A stretch of 64,000 nt of DNA from Candidatus Nitrosoglobus terrae (GTDB lineage: Bacteria > Pseudomonadota > Gammaproteobacteria > Nitrosococcales > Nitrosococcaceae). Position numbers and translations under genes: made by a program. This document shows, piece after piece, positions 1 to 7,833 of this stretch; the first letter of the stretch is position 1; each line of letters opens with the position of its first letter. The DNA lies in contig NZ_AP014836.1 in NCBI RefSeq assembly GCF_002356115.1, positions 744,001 to 808,000 of the forward strand, written 5' to 3'. Under the pieces are notes generated by a model. The model had not been told where the DNA came from. It was given only the letters and a program-made list of their open reading frames with translations, and did not search any database.

Positions 1-343
1 CAACAAAGAACATTTTGCTAGTATCCCCATGGTAGCCATCTTTAATTACTGTGATATCAATATTAATAATATCACCTTTTTTGAGCTGTTTATTGCTAGG
101 AATCCCATGGCAAACTACGTGATTTACAGAGGTGCAAATAGATTTAGGGAAGCCCCGATAGTTAAGGGGAGCGGGGATAGCTTTTTGGACATTAGTAATG
201 TAATCGTGGCAAAGAGTATTTAGTTCTTCAGTTGTCACTCCAGGTTTTACATAGGGTCGGATCATATCTAGCACGTCGGCAGCAAGACGGCCCGCAATCC
301 TCATTTTCTCAATTTCCTCTGGGGTTTTGATAGTCACCGGCAT
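1..343 (-). CDS. map: Methionine aminopeptidase, type I (N-terminal part, runs off the window)
   Basis: Removes the N-terminal methionine from new proteins in the cytoplasm, using a dinuclear metal site. Reading the minus strand from the ATG at 343 gives MPVTIKTPEEIEKMRIAGRL, then NYRGFPKSICTSVNHVVCHG and a KKGDIINIDITV stretch. These are the typical N-terminal landmarks of MapA, including the conserved histidine of CHGIP. About 114 codons are visible and the metal ligands lie beyond the window edge. It is divergent from rpsB, the classic map/rpsB arrangement in Gammaproteobacteria. Identification is firm; completeness cannot be judged. Confidence 0.93.
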   Translation of the reverse strand, partial: MPVTIKTPEEIEKMRIAGRLAADVLDMIRPYVKPGVTTEELNTLCHDYITNVQKAIPAPLNYRGFPKSICTSVNHVVCHGIPSNKQLKKGDIINIDITVIKDGYHGDTSKMFFV

Positions 344-405
344 GAGCTGTGATATATTATAGTCATTCTGAAAAATTTAAATTTTTACCCTGTAAGTAAA
401 GATTA

Positions 406-433
406 AGTACTACAATTTAACTATTGTAGTACT
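406..433. promoter_or_regulatory. Perfect 11-bp inverted repeat in the map/rpsB intergenic region
   Basis: AGTACTACAAT (406-416) and ATTGTAGTACT (423-433) are exact reverse complements separated by 6 bases. No T-run follows on either strand, so it does not look like a terminator. It overlaps the candidate -35 element of the rpsB promoter, which suggests an operator. The binding protein is unknown. Confidence 0.5.
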
Positions 434-462
434 ATGGAGCTTTATGGTATAAAGCCCGCGCT
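424..462 (+). promoter_or_regulatory. Candidate rpsB-tsf promoter with GC-rich discriminator
   Basis: TTGTAG (424-429), 18 bases, then TATAAA (448-453), followed at once by GCCCGCGC. A GC-rich discriminator after the -10 box is the hallmark of stringently controlled ribosomal promoters. This is a sequence match only; no start site has been mapped. Confidence 0.5.
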
Positions 463-483
463 TTAAAAGCAAATAAAATCACA

Positions 484-573
484 CGTACATCGGCACATAT
501 ACTAGGGTGCCTTTAGTAAGGTTAGTATCTGGGATGTACGGAGGAAGAACCCTAACATGAGGTAAAATGTACC
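484..573 (+). ncRNA. rpsB (ribosomal protein S2) leader RNA, autoregulatory structure
   Basis: The 5' leader can fold into an outer stem CGTACATC (484-491) with GATGTACG (533-540) and an inner stem GGCAC (492-496) with GTGCC (507-511). The loop segment TAGGGT (503-508) can pair with ACCCTA (549-554) just before the start codon, giving a pseudoknot. Alternatively GTTAG (521-525) can pair with CTAAC (552-556). Gammaproteobacterial rpsB leaders are known to carry a pseudoknotted structure through which S2 represses its own translation. The assignment rests on position and pairing; no covariance search was run. Confidence 0.65.
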
Positions 574-1395
574 ATGGCAAATGTTACTATGCGTCAAATG
601 CTAGAGGCTGGAGTTCATTTTGGCCACCAAGCCCGCTACTGGAATCCAAGAATGGCTCCTTATATTTTTGGTAAGCGTAATAATATCCATATTATTAATT
701 TAGAAGAAACGCTTCCATTATATATTGAAGCCACAAATTTTTTAGGAAAATTAGCTGCAAATAGAGGTACAGTTTTATTTGTAGGCACTAAACGAGCTGC
801 TCAAGAAGCTATTCATGAGGAGGCGCAGCGGTGCGGTATGCCTTATGTCAATCGGCGCTGGCTAGGAGGTATGCTAACTAATTTTCAAACAGTTAGACAG
901 TCAGTTAAACGTTTACACGATGTAGAAGCTATGCTTCAGGATGGTAGCCTAGATCGGCTGAAAAAAAGAGAATCATTGATGATAAGACGTGATCGAGATA
1001 AGCTTGAGCGTAGTCTTGGGGGTATTAAGAATATGGCTCATCTTCCTGATGCTTTGTTTATTATCGATGTGGAGCATGAGCGTATTGCAGTGGATGAGGC
1101 GGAGAAATTAGGTATCCCAGTGGTAGCAGTAGTAGATACTAATAGTAATCCTAAAAAAATAGATTATATTATTCCAGGCAATGACGATGCTATTCGCGCT
1201 ATTCGTCTTTATGCTTGTGGGGTTGCTGATGCAATTATTGATGGCCGTACGACAGCAATCGCTAATAGTGCTAGCAAGGCTAATAGGGATGAGTTCGTAG
1301 AGATGGATGAAACTAACGAAAGGGAGATACCACTACCTGAACTATCAGCCGATGGATCTGTGGCAGTAGATAATAGTAATTCTGCACGGCAATAA
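574..1395 (+). CDS. rpsB: 30S ribosomal protein S2
   Basis: Structural protein of the small ribosomal subunit, 273 residues. The start [19 protein letters not shown] and the internal [30 protein letters not shown] and [12 protein letters not shown] segments are diagnostic of S2. The tail after about residue 230 is acidic and serine/asparagine-rich, as in many proteobacterial S2 proteins. It follows its leader RNA and is followed by tsf, the standard rpsB-tsf operon. The ATG at 574 is fixed by the conserved N-terminus. Confidence 0.98.
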   Translation: MANVTMRQMLEAGVHFGHQARYWNPRMAPYIFGKRNNIHIINLEETLPLYIEATNFLGKLAANRGTVLFVGTKRAAQEAIHEEAQRCGMPYVNRRWLGGMLTNFQTVRQSVKRLHDVEAMLQDGSLDRLKKRESLMIRRDRDKLERSLGGIKNMAHLPDALFIIDVEHERIAVDEAEKLGIPVVAVVDTNSNPKKIDYIIPGNDDAIRAIRLYACGVADAIIDGRTTAIANSASKANRDEFVEMDETNEREIPLPELSADGSVAVDNSNSARQ

Positions 1396-1480
1396 CTAAG
1401 TGGTTTAGAACTGCAAGGCTCTGGCTTTGAAAGCTATCCTTGCATTTAACTTTGCCTCAGCTATCAAAAGGAACAGAATA

Positions 1481-2365
1481 ATGACGGTTACAGCAGCCCA
1501 AGTCAAAGAATTACGTGAGCGTACTGGCTCTGGAATGATGGAATGTAAGAAAGCTTTGATAGAAACAGGGGGCGATATTGAGTCTGCTATAGAATGGATG
1601 CGCAAGCAGGGATTAGCTAAAGCAGATAGGAAGGCAGGTCGAGTAGCTGCCGAAGGTATTATCACTACTGCTATGAGCGATGATGGCTCTAGAGCAGCAA
1701 TGGTAGAGATTAATTCTGAGACCGACTTTGTCTCTAAGAATGATGATTTTCGTCGATTTGCTATAGCTATAGCGGAAAAAATATTAGCTGCCCATCCTAC
1801 GACTTTGGATGAACTTCTTTCTATGCCATTAGATCCGGATAAGAAGAGTATTAATGAGGTACGTCAAATACTAATTGCTAAAATTGGTGAAAATATTAAT
1901 GTGCGTCGTTTTACATGTGTTGAAGCGAAAAATGGTCGTATTGGTTGTTATATTCACGGCGATAGGATAGGAGTGTTGGTAGCAATAGAAGGCGGAAGCG
2001 ATGAATTGGCCAAAGACTTAGCAATGCATATTACTGCTAGTAAACCGCAGGCGATCACATCAGAGGGTATTTCAACAGAAGTATTGGATAAGGAGCGAGA
2101 GATTTTAATTGCCCAAGCTAAAGATAGTGGTAAGTCTGCTGAGATTATAGAAAAGATGGTTGAAGGACGATTACAAAAATTTTTAAGCGAAGTGACTCTA
2201 TTGGGTCAATCCTTTGTTAAGGATCCTGATACTAAAGTAAGTGAATTACTTAAAATTGCAGGTGCTAACGTTAGTCGTTTTGAACGTTTTGAAGTAGGTG
2301 AAGGGGTTGAGAAAAAAATAGGTAATTTTGCTGAAGAGGTAAGATTACAGCTCCAAGGAGGCTGA
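1481..2365 (+). CDS. tsf: Translation elongation factor Ts
   Basis: Guanine-nucleotide exchange factor that regenerates EF-Tu-GTP, 294 residues. The UBA-like N-terminal domain ([20 protein letters not shown]) is followed by the EF-Tu-contacting [14 protein letters not shown] motif near residue 80 and two core repeats. The ATG at 1481 is chosen because an AAAGGA ribosome site precedes it and the homologous N-terminus begins there; an in-frame start at 1427 would add 18 non-conserved residues. Co-transcribed with rpsB; pyrH follows after 4 bases. Confidence 0.98.
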   Translation: MTVTAAQVKELRERTGSGMMECKKALIETGGDIESAIEWMRKQGLAKADRKAGRVAAEGIITTAMSDDGSRAAMVEINSETDFVSKNDDFRRFAIAIAEKILAAHPTTLDELLSMPLDPDKKSINEVRQILIAKIGENINVRRFTCVEAKNGRIGCYIHGDRIGVLVAIEGGSDELAKDLAMHITASKPQAITSEGISTEVLDKEREILIAQAKDSGKSAEIIEKMVEGRLQKFLSEVTLLGQSFVKDPDTKVSELLKIAGANVSRFERFEVGEGVEKKIGNFAEEVRLQLQGG

Positions 2366-2369
2366 TCAA

Positions 2370-3077
2370 ATGCCTAAATACCGGCGTATCTTACTGAAAT
2401 TTAGTGGTGAGGCGCTAATGGGGAAAGTAAGCTATGGTATTGATCCTGAAATGGCGCAACAAATTGCCCAAGAACTACAAGAATTAAATAGTATGGGCAT
2501 TGAAATCGGTTTAGTGATTGGTGGGGGTAATATTTTTCGTGGCGCTGGACTAGCTGCTGCAGGCATGGATCGAGTAACTGCCGATCATATGGGTATGTTG
2601 GCAACAGTAATGAATGCTTTGGCACTACAAGATGCCTTAGAAAGATTTAATGTATTCTGTCGAGTAATGTCAGCTATTCGTATTAATGAGGTCTGTGAGG
2701 ATTATATCCGTCGTCGTGCTATCCGTCACTTAGAAAAAGGACGCCTAGTCATTTTTGCTGCAGGTACTGGCAATCCTTTTTTTACCACTGATACAGCTGC
2801 CAGTCTTCGCGCAATCGAGATTGGAGCAGAATTACTTATTAAAGCAACTAAAGTAGATGGTATTTACTCAGCTGATCCACTGATAAATCCTAACGCGCAG
2901 TTTTTCCCTAAATTAAATTATGATCAAGTTATAGAGCATAAACTTGCAGTTATGGATGCAACTGCAATTATAATGTGTAGAGATCATTCTCTACCATTGC
3001 GTATCTTTGATATGTATAAGGCTGGAGCCTTAACTCGTATTATTAAAGGTGAGGATGTAGGAACATTAGTTGCTTAG
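2370..3077 (+). CDS. pyrH: Uridylate kinase
   Basis: Phosphorylates UMP to UDP with ATP, 235 residues, amino-acid-kinase fold. Visible motifs are [11 protein letters not shown] at the N-terminus, [10 protein letters not shown] for phosphate binding, and [20 protein letters not shown] with [11 protein letters not shown] strong CCAAGGAGG site lies 9 bases before the ATG, inside the end of tsf. It lies in the usual tsf-pyrH-frr order; bacterial enzymes are hexameric and allosterically controlled by GTP and UTP. Confidence 0.98.
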   Translation: MPKYRRILLKFSGEALMGKVSYGIDPEMAQQIAQELQELNSMGIEIGLVIGGGNIFRGAGLAAAGMDRVTADHMGMLATVMNALALQDALERFNVFCRVMSAIRINEVCEDYIRRRAIRHLEKGRLVIFAAGTGNPFFTTDTAASLRAIEIGAELLIKATKVDGIYSADPLINPNAQFFPKLNYDQVIEHKLAVMDATAIIMCRDHSLPLRIFDMYKAGALTRIIKGEDVGTLVA

Positions 3078-3089
3078 AGAGTAATCATA

Positions 3090-3647
3090 ATGATTAATGA
3101 GATCTGTGAAGATACAGCCGATCGAATGCGCAAGAGTATTGATGCGCTTAAACAAGCTTTTGCCAAGTTACGAGCTAATCGAGCACATACCAGCCTCCTT
3201 GATCACATTACCGTCCTATACTATGGTGTTAACACACCATTGAGTCAAGTTGCTAGCGTCTCTGTAGAGGATGCTCGAACTTTAGTGGTATCTCCTTGGG
3301 AAAAGCAAATTGTCCCTGTGATTGAAAAGGCTATCATGGCATCTGAGCTAGGGCTTAATCCAGTTACGGCTGGGACAGTTATTCGAGTACCTTTACCGCC
3401 CTTAACAGAAGAGCGACGTAAGGAGATGGTTCGTATTGTCAGGCAAGAAGCGGAAGGGGCTCGGGTTGCTATGCGAAATATTCGGCGTGATAGTAATCAT
3501 ATCGTAAAAGAACTGGTTAAGGAAAAAGAGATTAGTGAAGATGATCAACGGCATGCTGAAGAGACTATACAGGGAATCACAGATAACTATATTGCTCAGG
3601 TTGATAACCTTTTAGCAGCAAAAGAGCAGGATTTAATGGAAATTTGA
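3090..3647 (+). CDS. frr: Ribosome recycling factor
   Basis: With EF-G it splits the post-termination ribosome. It has 185 residues, the usual family length. Landmarks are [21 protein letters not shown] at the start of the helical domain, then [25 protein letters not shown], and a C-terminal helical stretch rich in charged residues. It follows pyrH by 12 bases in the conserved translation operon. Confidence 0.98.
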   Translation: MINEICEDTADRMRKSIDALKQAFAKLRANRAHTSLLDHITVLYYGVNTPLSQVASVSVEDARTLVVSPWEKQIVPVIEKAIMASELGLNPVTAGTVIRVPLPPLTEERRKEMVRIVRQEAEGARVAMRNIRRDSNHIVKELVKEKEISEDDQRHAEETIQGITDNYIAQVDNLLAAKEQDLMEI

Positions 3648-3683
3648 TATATCCTACTATATTTAGAATATAAATAGGATCTA

Positions 3684-4442
3684 ATGAATAGCGGACAGGC
3701 TAGTAGCTTACCATTAAAAATACCTCGCCATGTTGCCATTATCATGGATGGTAATGGTCGTTGGGCAAAGCAGCGAAAAAAACCGCGTTTTTATGGGCAT
3801 AGAGCTGGAGTTGAATCCGTAGAGGTAGTTTTAAAAGCCTGCGCAAAGGTAGGTATAGAAGTGCTCACTTTGTTTGCTTTTAGCAGCGAGAATTGGCATC
3901 GCCCAGCCCAAGAGGTTCAGATTTTGATGAACTTGTTTAAGGCTGCTCTTTCGAGCCGATTGAATCAATTTCAGAGTCAAAATATCCGCTTCCGTGTTAT
4001 TGGTGATCGGAGCGGATTTTCTAAATCACTGCAGATAGAAATAGCAAAAGCTGAGGTACTAACAGCAAAGAATGAGGGGATTACGCTGATTATAGCAGCT
4101 AATTATGGAGGGCGATGGGATATTGCCCAAGCTGCAAGGAAAATTGCTGTTGAAGCAAAAAATGGCCAGCTAACAGTAGATTCTATTACCACTGAAGTTT
4201 TTGCAGATCATCTGTCTTTAGCTGATTTACCAGAACCTGATTTGTTTATCCGCACTGGCGGTGAGCAACGGATCAGTAATTTTCTACTGTGGCAGCTAGC
4301 TTATACTGAATTTTATTTTACTGATACATTGTGGCCAGATTTTGATGAGGCTGCTTTTATCTTAGCAATTAATAGCTTCTCCCAACGAGAACGCCGTTTT
4401 GGAAGGACATCAGAGCAAATGAAGTCTTTATATCGTGCTTAA
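3684..4442 (+). CDS. uppS: Undecaprenyl diphosphate synthase (cis-prenyltransferase)
   Basis: Adds eight isopentenyl units in cis to farnesyl diphosphate, making the C55 carrier lipid precursor for peptidoglycan and LPS. The 252 residues include IIMDGNGRWA (pyrophosphate-binding Asp), GHRAG, FAFSSENW and the C-terminal RTGGEQRISNFLLWQLAYTE signature. It overlaps the next gene, cdsA, by 8 bases, suggesting translational coupling. The substrate farnesyl diphosphate would come from ispA at 17.2-18.1 kb. Confidence 0.97.
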   Translation: MNSGQASSLPLKIPRHVAIIMDGNGRWAKQRKKPRFYGHRAGVESVEVVLKACAKVGIEVLTLFAFSSENWHRPAQEVQILMNLFKAALSSRLNQFQSQNIRFRVIGDRSGFSKSLQIEIAKAEVLTAKNEGITLIIAANYGGRWDIAQAARKIAVEAKNGQLTVDSITTEVFADHLSLADLPEPDLFIRTGGEQRISNFLLWQLAYTEFYFTDTLWPDFDEAAFILAINSFSQRERRFGRTSEQMKSLYRA

Positions 4443-5253
4443 GCAGAGGTTAATTACCGCTGCTATTTTAATACCCTCGATAATATCAGCTGTGCTTTTT
4501 CTCCCTACAAAGGTATTCTCTTGGCTATTAGTATTTGTAATTGCTATAGGGGCTTGGGAATGGGCAGGTTTAATCCGAATCCAGACGATAAGAGGACGAT
4601 TATTCTATGCTATAGCAGTCTTATTGTTACTATGGGTAAGCTGTTTTTTACCTTTAGTATTCATACTTGTAACAAGTGTAATTTGGTGGAGTATCTGTGC
4701 GTTGTTGTTAATGAGATGGTCAAAGAAAAGACCTTATCATCCAATAATAGCAACGTTTACAATCGGGATTATCGCGGGAGTTTTAGTTCTTATACCTACA
4801 TGGCAAGCTATTATAAGCCTGCATTCATTACCTGTAATTGGCCCAAAATGGGTGTTGTTCCTTTTTATTTTAGTATGGCTAGCGGATAGTGCTGCCTATA
4901 TAGTGGGGCGTAAGTTTGGACATACCCGTCTGGCTCCGGCGCTCAGCCCCGGAAAAACTTGGGAGGGAGTCTATGGGGCTATTATAGCGAGCTTACTGTT
5001 TTCATTTATAGGATCAGAAGTTTTTGAGCTTTCTGGGGACATATGGTGGGTTTTTTGGGGATTGGGATTGTTAACAATTTTATTTTCTATAATAGGCGAT
5101 CTACTGGAAAGTTTGTTCAAACGTATAAGTGCTGTTAAGGATAGTGGTTATCTACTACCAGGGCATGGCGGGGTGTTAGATCGGGTAGATAGTCTAACTG
5201 CGGCATCGCCAGTGTTTGCGCTAGGCATTTGGGTGTTGGAGCGGTTGCAATGA
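4435..5253 (+). CDS. cdsA: Phosphatidate cytidylyltransferase (CDP-diglyceride synthase)
   Basis: Integral inner-membrane enzyme making CDP-diacylglycerol for all phospholipids. The 272 residues contain about seven or eight hydrophobic segments and the complete CDP-DAG synthase signature near the C-terminus, from SLFKRISAVKDSGYLLPGHG through GGVLDRVDS. The start is a GTG at 4435 inside uppS, giving MLKQRLITAAILIP. The stop overlaps the dxr start as ATGA. Confidence 0.96.
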   Translation: MLKQRLITAAILIPSIISAVLFLPTKVFSWLLVFVIAIGAWEWAGLIRIQTIRGRLFYAIAVLLLLWVSCFLPLVFILVTSVIWWSICALLLMRWSKKRPYHPIIATFTIGIIAGVLVLIPTWQAIISLHSLPVIGPKWVLFLFILVWLADSAAYIVGRKFGHTRLAPALSPGKTWEGVYGAIIASLLFSFIGSEVFELSGDIWWVFWGLGLLTILFSIIGDLLESLFKRISAVKDSGYLLPGHGGVLDRVDSLTAASPVFALGIWVLERLQ

Positions 5254-6446
5254 TAGGGGTTAGCATACTAGGCTCAACGGGCTCTATTGGGGTGAGTACC
5301 CTTGATGTGTTATCGCGTTACCCAGAACGCTATCGAGTCGAGGCTTTATCGGCAAATAATTCAGTAGAAAAGCTATATCAGCAATGTCTTAAATTTCGAC
5401 CGATCCATGCGGTTATGGTTGACCCTAATGCAGCCGAACTACTGTACCAACGATTACAACCTATTGCTCCTGGAATTAAAGTAAGTAGCGGTAGTAGCGC
5501 TTTAGAAGCTATAGCTTCATCTTCTAATACTGATTACGTTATGGCTGCTATTGTAGGTGCCGCTGGTTTATTGCCCACATTAGCTGCAGCAAAAGCAGGT
5601 AAGCGAATTTTGCTAGCCAATAAAGAAGCGCTTGTTATGAGCGGCCAGCTATTTATGGATGCAGTTTTTGAGAGAGGTGCTGAGTTGCTTCCAATTGATA
5701 GTGAACATAATGCTCTTTGGCAGTGTATGCCTACAGGGAAGCATAATATCCCTTTAGATAATAAAGGAGTGCGACGTATTCTATTAACTGCATCAGGTGG
5801 TCCTTTTAGAGATAAAGAGTTTCATGAGCTGGAAAATGTGACTCCGGATGAAGCTTGTGCTCACCCTAACTGGGATATGGGGCGTAAAATATCGGTGGAC
5901 TCGGCCTCTATGATGAATAAGGGGCTAGAAGTCATTGAAGCATATTGGCTATTTGGAGCTACTATTCAGCAAATTGAAGTGGTATTACATCCTCAAAGCA
6001 TTATTCACTCAATGATAGAGTATATTGATGGCTCTGTTTTAGCGCAATTGGGTAATCCAGATATGCGAATACCTATCGCTTACGGATTGGCTTGGCCAGA
6101 TCGTTTAGAATCGGGGGTAGCTTCTTTAGATCTGTTTACAGTAGGCCAATTAACTTTTCGTCAACCTGATCAGCAGCGCTTTCCTTGCTTAAAGCTTGCC
6201 TATGCAGCATTAGAGCGTGGGGGTACCTGTAGCACTATTCTAAATGCAGCTAATGAGGTTGCAGTACAAGCATTTCTTGAGCAGCGTATTCGATTTACTC
6301 AAATCCCAGCTCTTATCGAATGGGTGCTGGGTATGGTAACACCTACTGCAGCTGATTCTCTTGTTGCTGTCTTACAAAGCGATGCAGTAGCTCGGTATGT
6401 AGCTGAAGAACAAGTACAGCGGTGGGAATCATGTTTATTGCATTAA
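5250..6446 (+). CDS. dxr: 1-deoxy-D-xylulose 5-phosphate reductoisomerase
   Basis: Second step of the MEP isoprenoid pathway: NADPH-dependent conversion of DXP to methylerythritol phosphate. 398 residues from the ATG at 5250, which overlaps the cdsA stop; a TTG 21 bases upstream is not needed. It shows GSTGSIG for NADPH binding, the metal and substrate residues in LLPIDSEHNALWQ, and the NWDMGRKISVDSASMMNKGL loop. It overlaps rseP by 16 bases. It supplies isoprenyl units used by uppS, two genes upstream. Confidence 0.98.
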   Translation: MIGVSILGSTGSIGVSTLDVLSRYPERYRVEALSANNSVEKLYQQCLKFRPIHAVMVDPNAAELLYQRLQPIAPGIKVSSGSSALEAIASSSNTDYVMAAIVGAAGLLPTLAAAKAGKRILLANKEALVMSGQLFMDAVFERGAELLPIDSEHNALWQCMPTGKHNIPLDNKGVRRILLTASGGPFRDKEFHELENVTPDEACAHPNWDMGRKISVDSASMMNKGLEVIEAYWLFGATIQQIEVVLHPQSIIHSMIEYIDGSVLAQLGNPDMRIPIAYGLAWPDRLESGVASLDLFTVGQLTFRQPDQQRFPCLKLAYAALERGGTCSTILNAANEVAVQAFLEQRIRFTQIPALIEWVLGMVTPTAADSLVAVLQSDAVARYVAEEQVQRWESCLLH

Positions 6447-7795
6447 GTATACTTGCTTTTACTATAGCTATTGGGTTACTGGTTGCTGTACACGAATATG
6501 GACATTTTTGGGTGGCGAGGCGATCAGGGATTAAAGTTCTTCGCTTTGCAATAGGTTTTGGTTGGCCTTTGTGGCGCTGGCATGGCAAAGATCAGGTTGA
6601 ATATGTAATTGGATCGATTCCGCTTGGAGGCTATGTAAAAATGCTTGACGAGCGTGAAGGAGACGTAGCTAAAGAGGATCTTGCTCGCGCTTTTAATCGA
6701 CAATCTTTGAAGATTAGAAGTACTGTTGCTGCTGCTGGGCCGGCAGCAAATATTTTATTTGCCATTGTTGCCTATTGGCTGGTATTTGTTTTTGGTATTT
6801 CCGGAATTAAACCTATTATTGGTGAAATAATTACTAATACTCCTGCAGATAAAGCTGGATTCCGATCTGGTGAGGAGATTATTGCTGTAGGGGAAGAATC
6901 TACCCCTACATGGGCATCGGTGGGTAATGCAATATTTATAGCCTCCCAGCGCAGATCTCAGGTTTTGGTAACTGCCTCTGGTGTTGATGGGAATCGAGTC
7001 TTAAATTTAAGCTTATATCAGGTAGATAACGATCCTGAAAAAGCTAAGGATATGCTACGACAGTTAGGAATACAGCCGAAGCAGCCATTACTTCCTGCTG
7101 TGATTGGAAAAATTTTACCTGGAGAGCCGGCAAGCCAAGCAGGCTTTCAGCCTGGAGATCGAATTTTATTAGCCGAAGGCCAGCCTATTCATACTTGGGA
7201 TGAATGGGTGAAATTTGTACGAGATCACCCTAATATATCTTTTAATGTAGAAGTTGAGCGTGGATCGGAACGTTTAATCTTGATCTTGCAGCCGGCAGCG
7301 GTAAAAGGAGAGAATGGGGATTCTGTGGGTCGTATTGGGGCAGCGCCAAGTTCTTTAGGCGAACTACCAGAGGAGCTACGAGCTACTTTGAGGTATTCTC
7401 CTTTAGCGGCAGTACCTCAGGCTATTAAGAAGGTTTGGGAAATTGGATCCTTAACCGTTATGATGATCGGGAAGATGCTGTTGGGGGAAACATCGACTAA
7501 ATCTATTAGTGGTCCCATTACAATAGCGGAGTATGCTGGGTATAGTGCTCAGATTGGTTTTACTTCCTTTCTTAATTTTCTTGCTGTGGTAAGTATCAGC
7601 TTAGGGGTGCTCAATTTACTGCCTGTGCCCGTATTGGATGGTGGGCATTTATTATATAATTTTATTGAGCTGCTGCGGGGTAAACCGCTTTCAGAGAGAT
7701 CTCAAATATTAGGCCATCAAATGGGTGTTGTAATATTAATTGGTTTAATGTGTGTAGCTTTCTACAATGATTTAGCTCGTTTATTTGCTCAGTAA
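6431..7795 (+). CDS. rseP: Site-2 zinc metalloprotease RseP
   Basis: Intramembrane protease of the sigma-E envelope stress pathway; in E. coli it cleaves RseA within the membrane. The 454-residue protein has HEYGH (residues 21-25) in its first membrane helix, two central PDZ domains (about residues 110-300, with TPADKAGFRSGEEI and EPASQAGFQPGDRI), and the second metal motif LLPVPVLDGGHLL near residue 400. The ATG at 6431 is preferred to the upstream GTG at 6422 because the hydrophobic helix starts directly after it. It sits in the conserved dxr-rseP-bamA order. Confidence 0.97.
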   Translation: MFIALSILAFTIAIGLLVAVHEYGHFWVARRSGIKVLRFAIGFGWPLWRWHGKDQVEYVIGSIPLGGYVKMLDEREGDVAKEDLARAFNRQSLKIRSTVAAAGPAANILFAIVAYWLVFVFGISGIKPIIGEIITNTPADKAGFRSGEEIIAVGEESTPTWASVGNAIFIASQRRSQVLVTASGVDGNRVLNLSLYQVDNDPEKAKDMLRQLGIQPKQPLLPAVIGKILPGEPASQAGFQPGDRILLAEGQPIHTWDEWVKFVRDHPNISFNVEVERGSERLILILQPAAVKGENGDSVGRIGAAPSSLGELPEELRATLRYSPLAAVPQAIKKVWEIGSLTVMMIGKMLLGETSTKSISGPITIAEYAGYSAQIGFTSFLNFLAVVSISLGVLNLLPVPVLDGGHLLYNFIELLRGKPLSERSQILGHQMGVVILIGLMCVAFYNDLARLFAQ

Positions 7796-7833
7796 AAAAA
7801 TGCTACATAGTAGAGCTATTAAAGAACAGTTAA

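Noticed and set aside
4521-4889. Alternative 122-codon frame inside cdsA
   Set aside because: Shadow frame; cdsA has the full family signature and no ribosome site favours the other frame.
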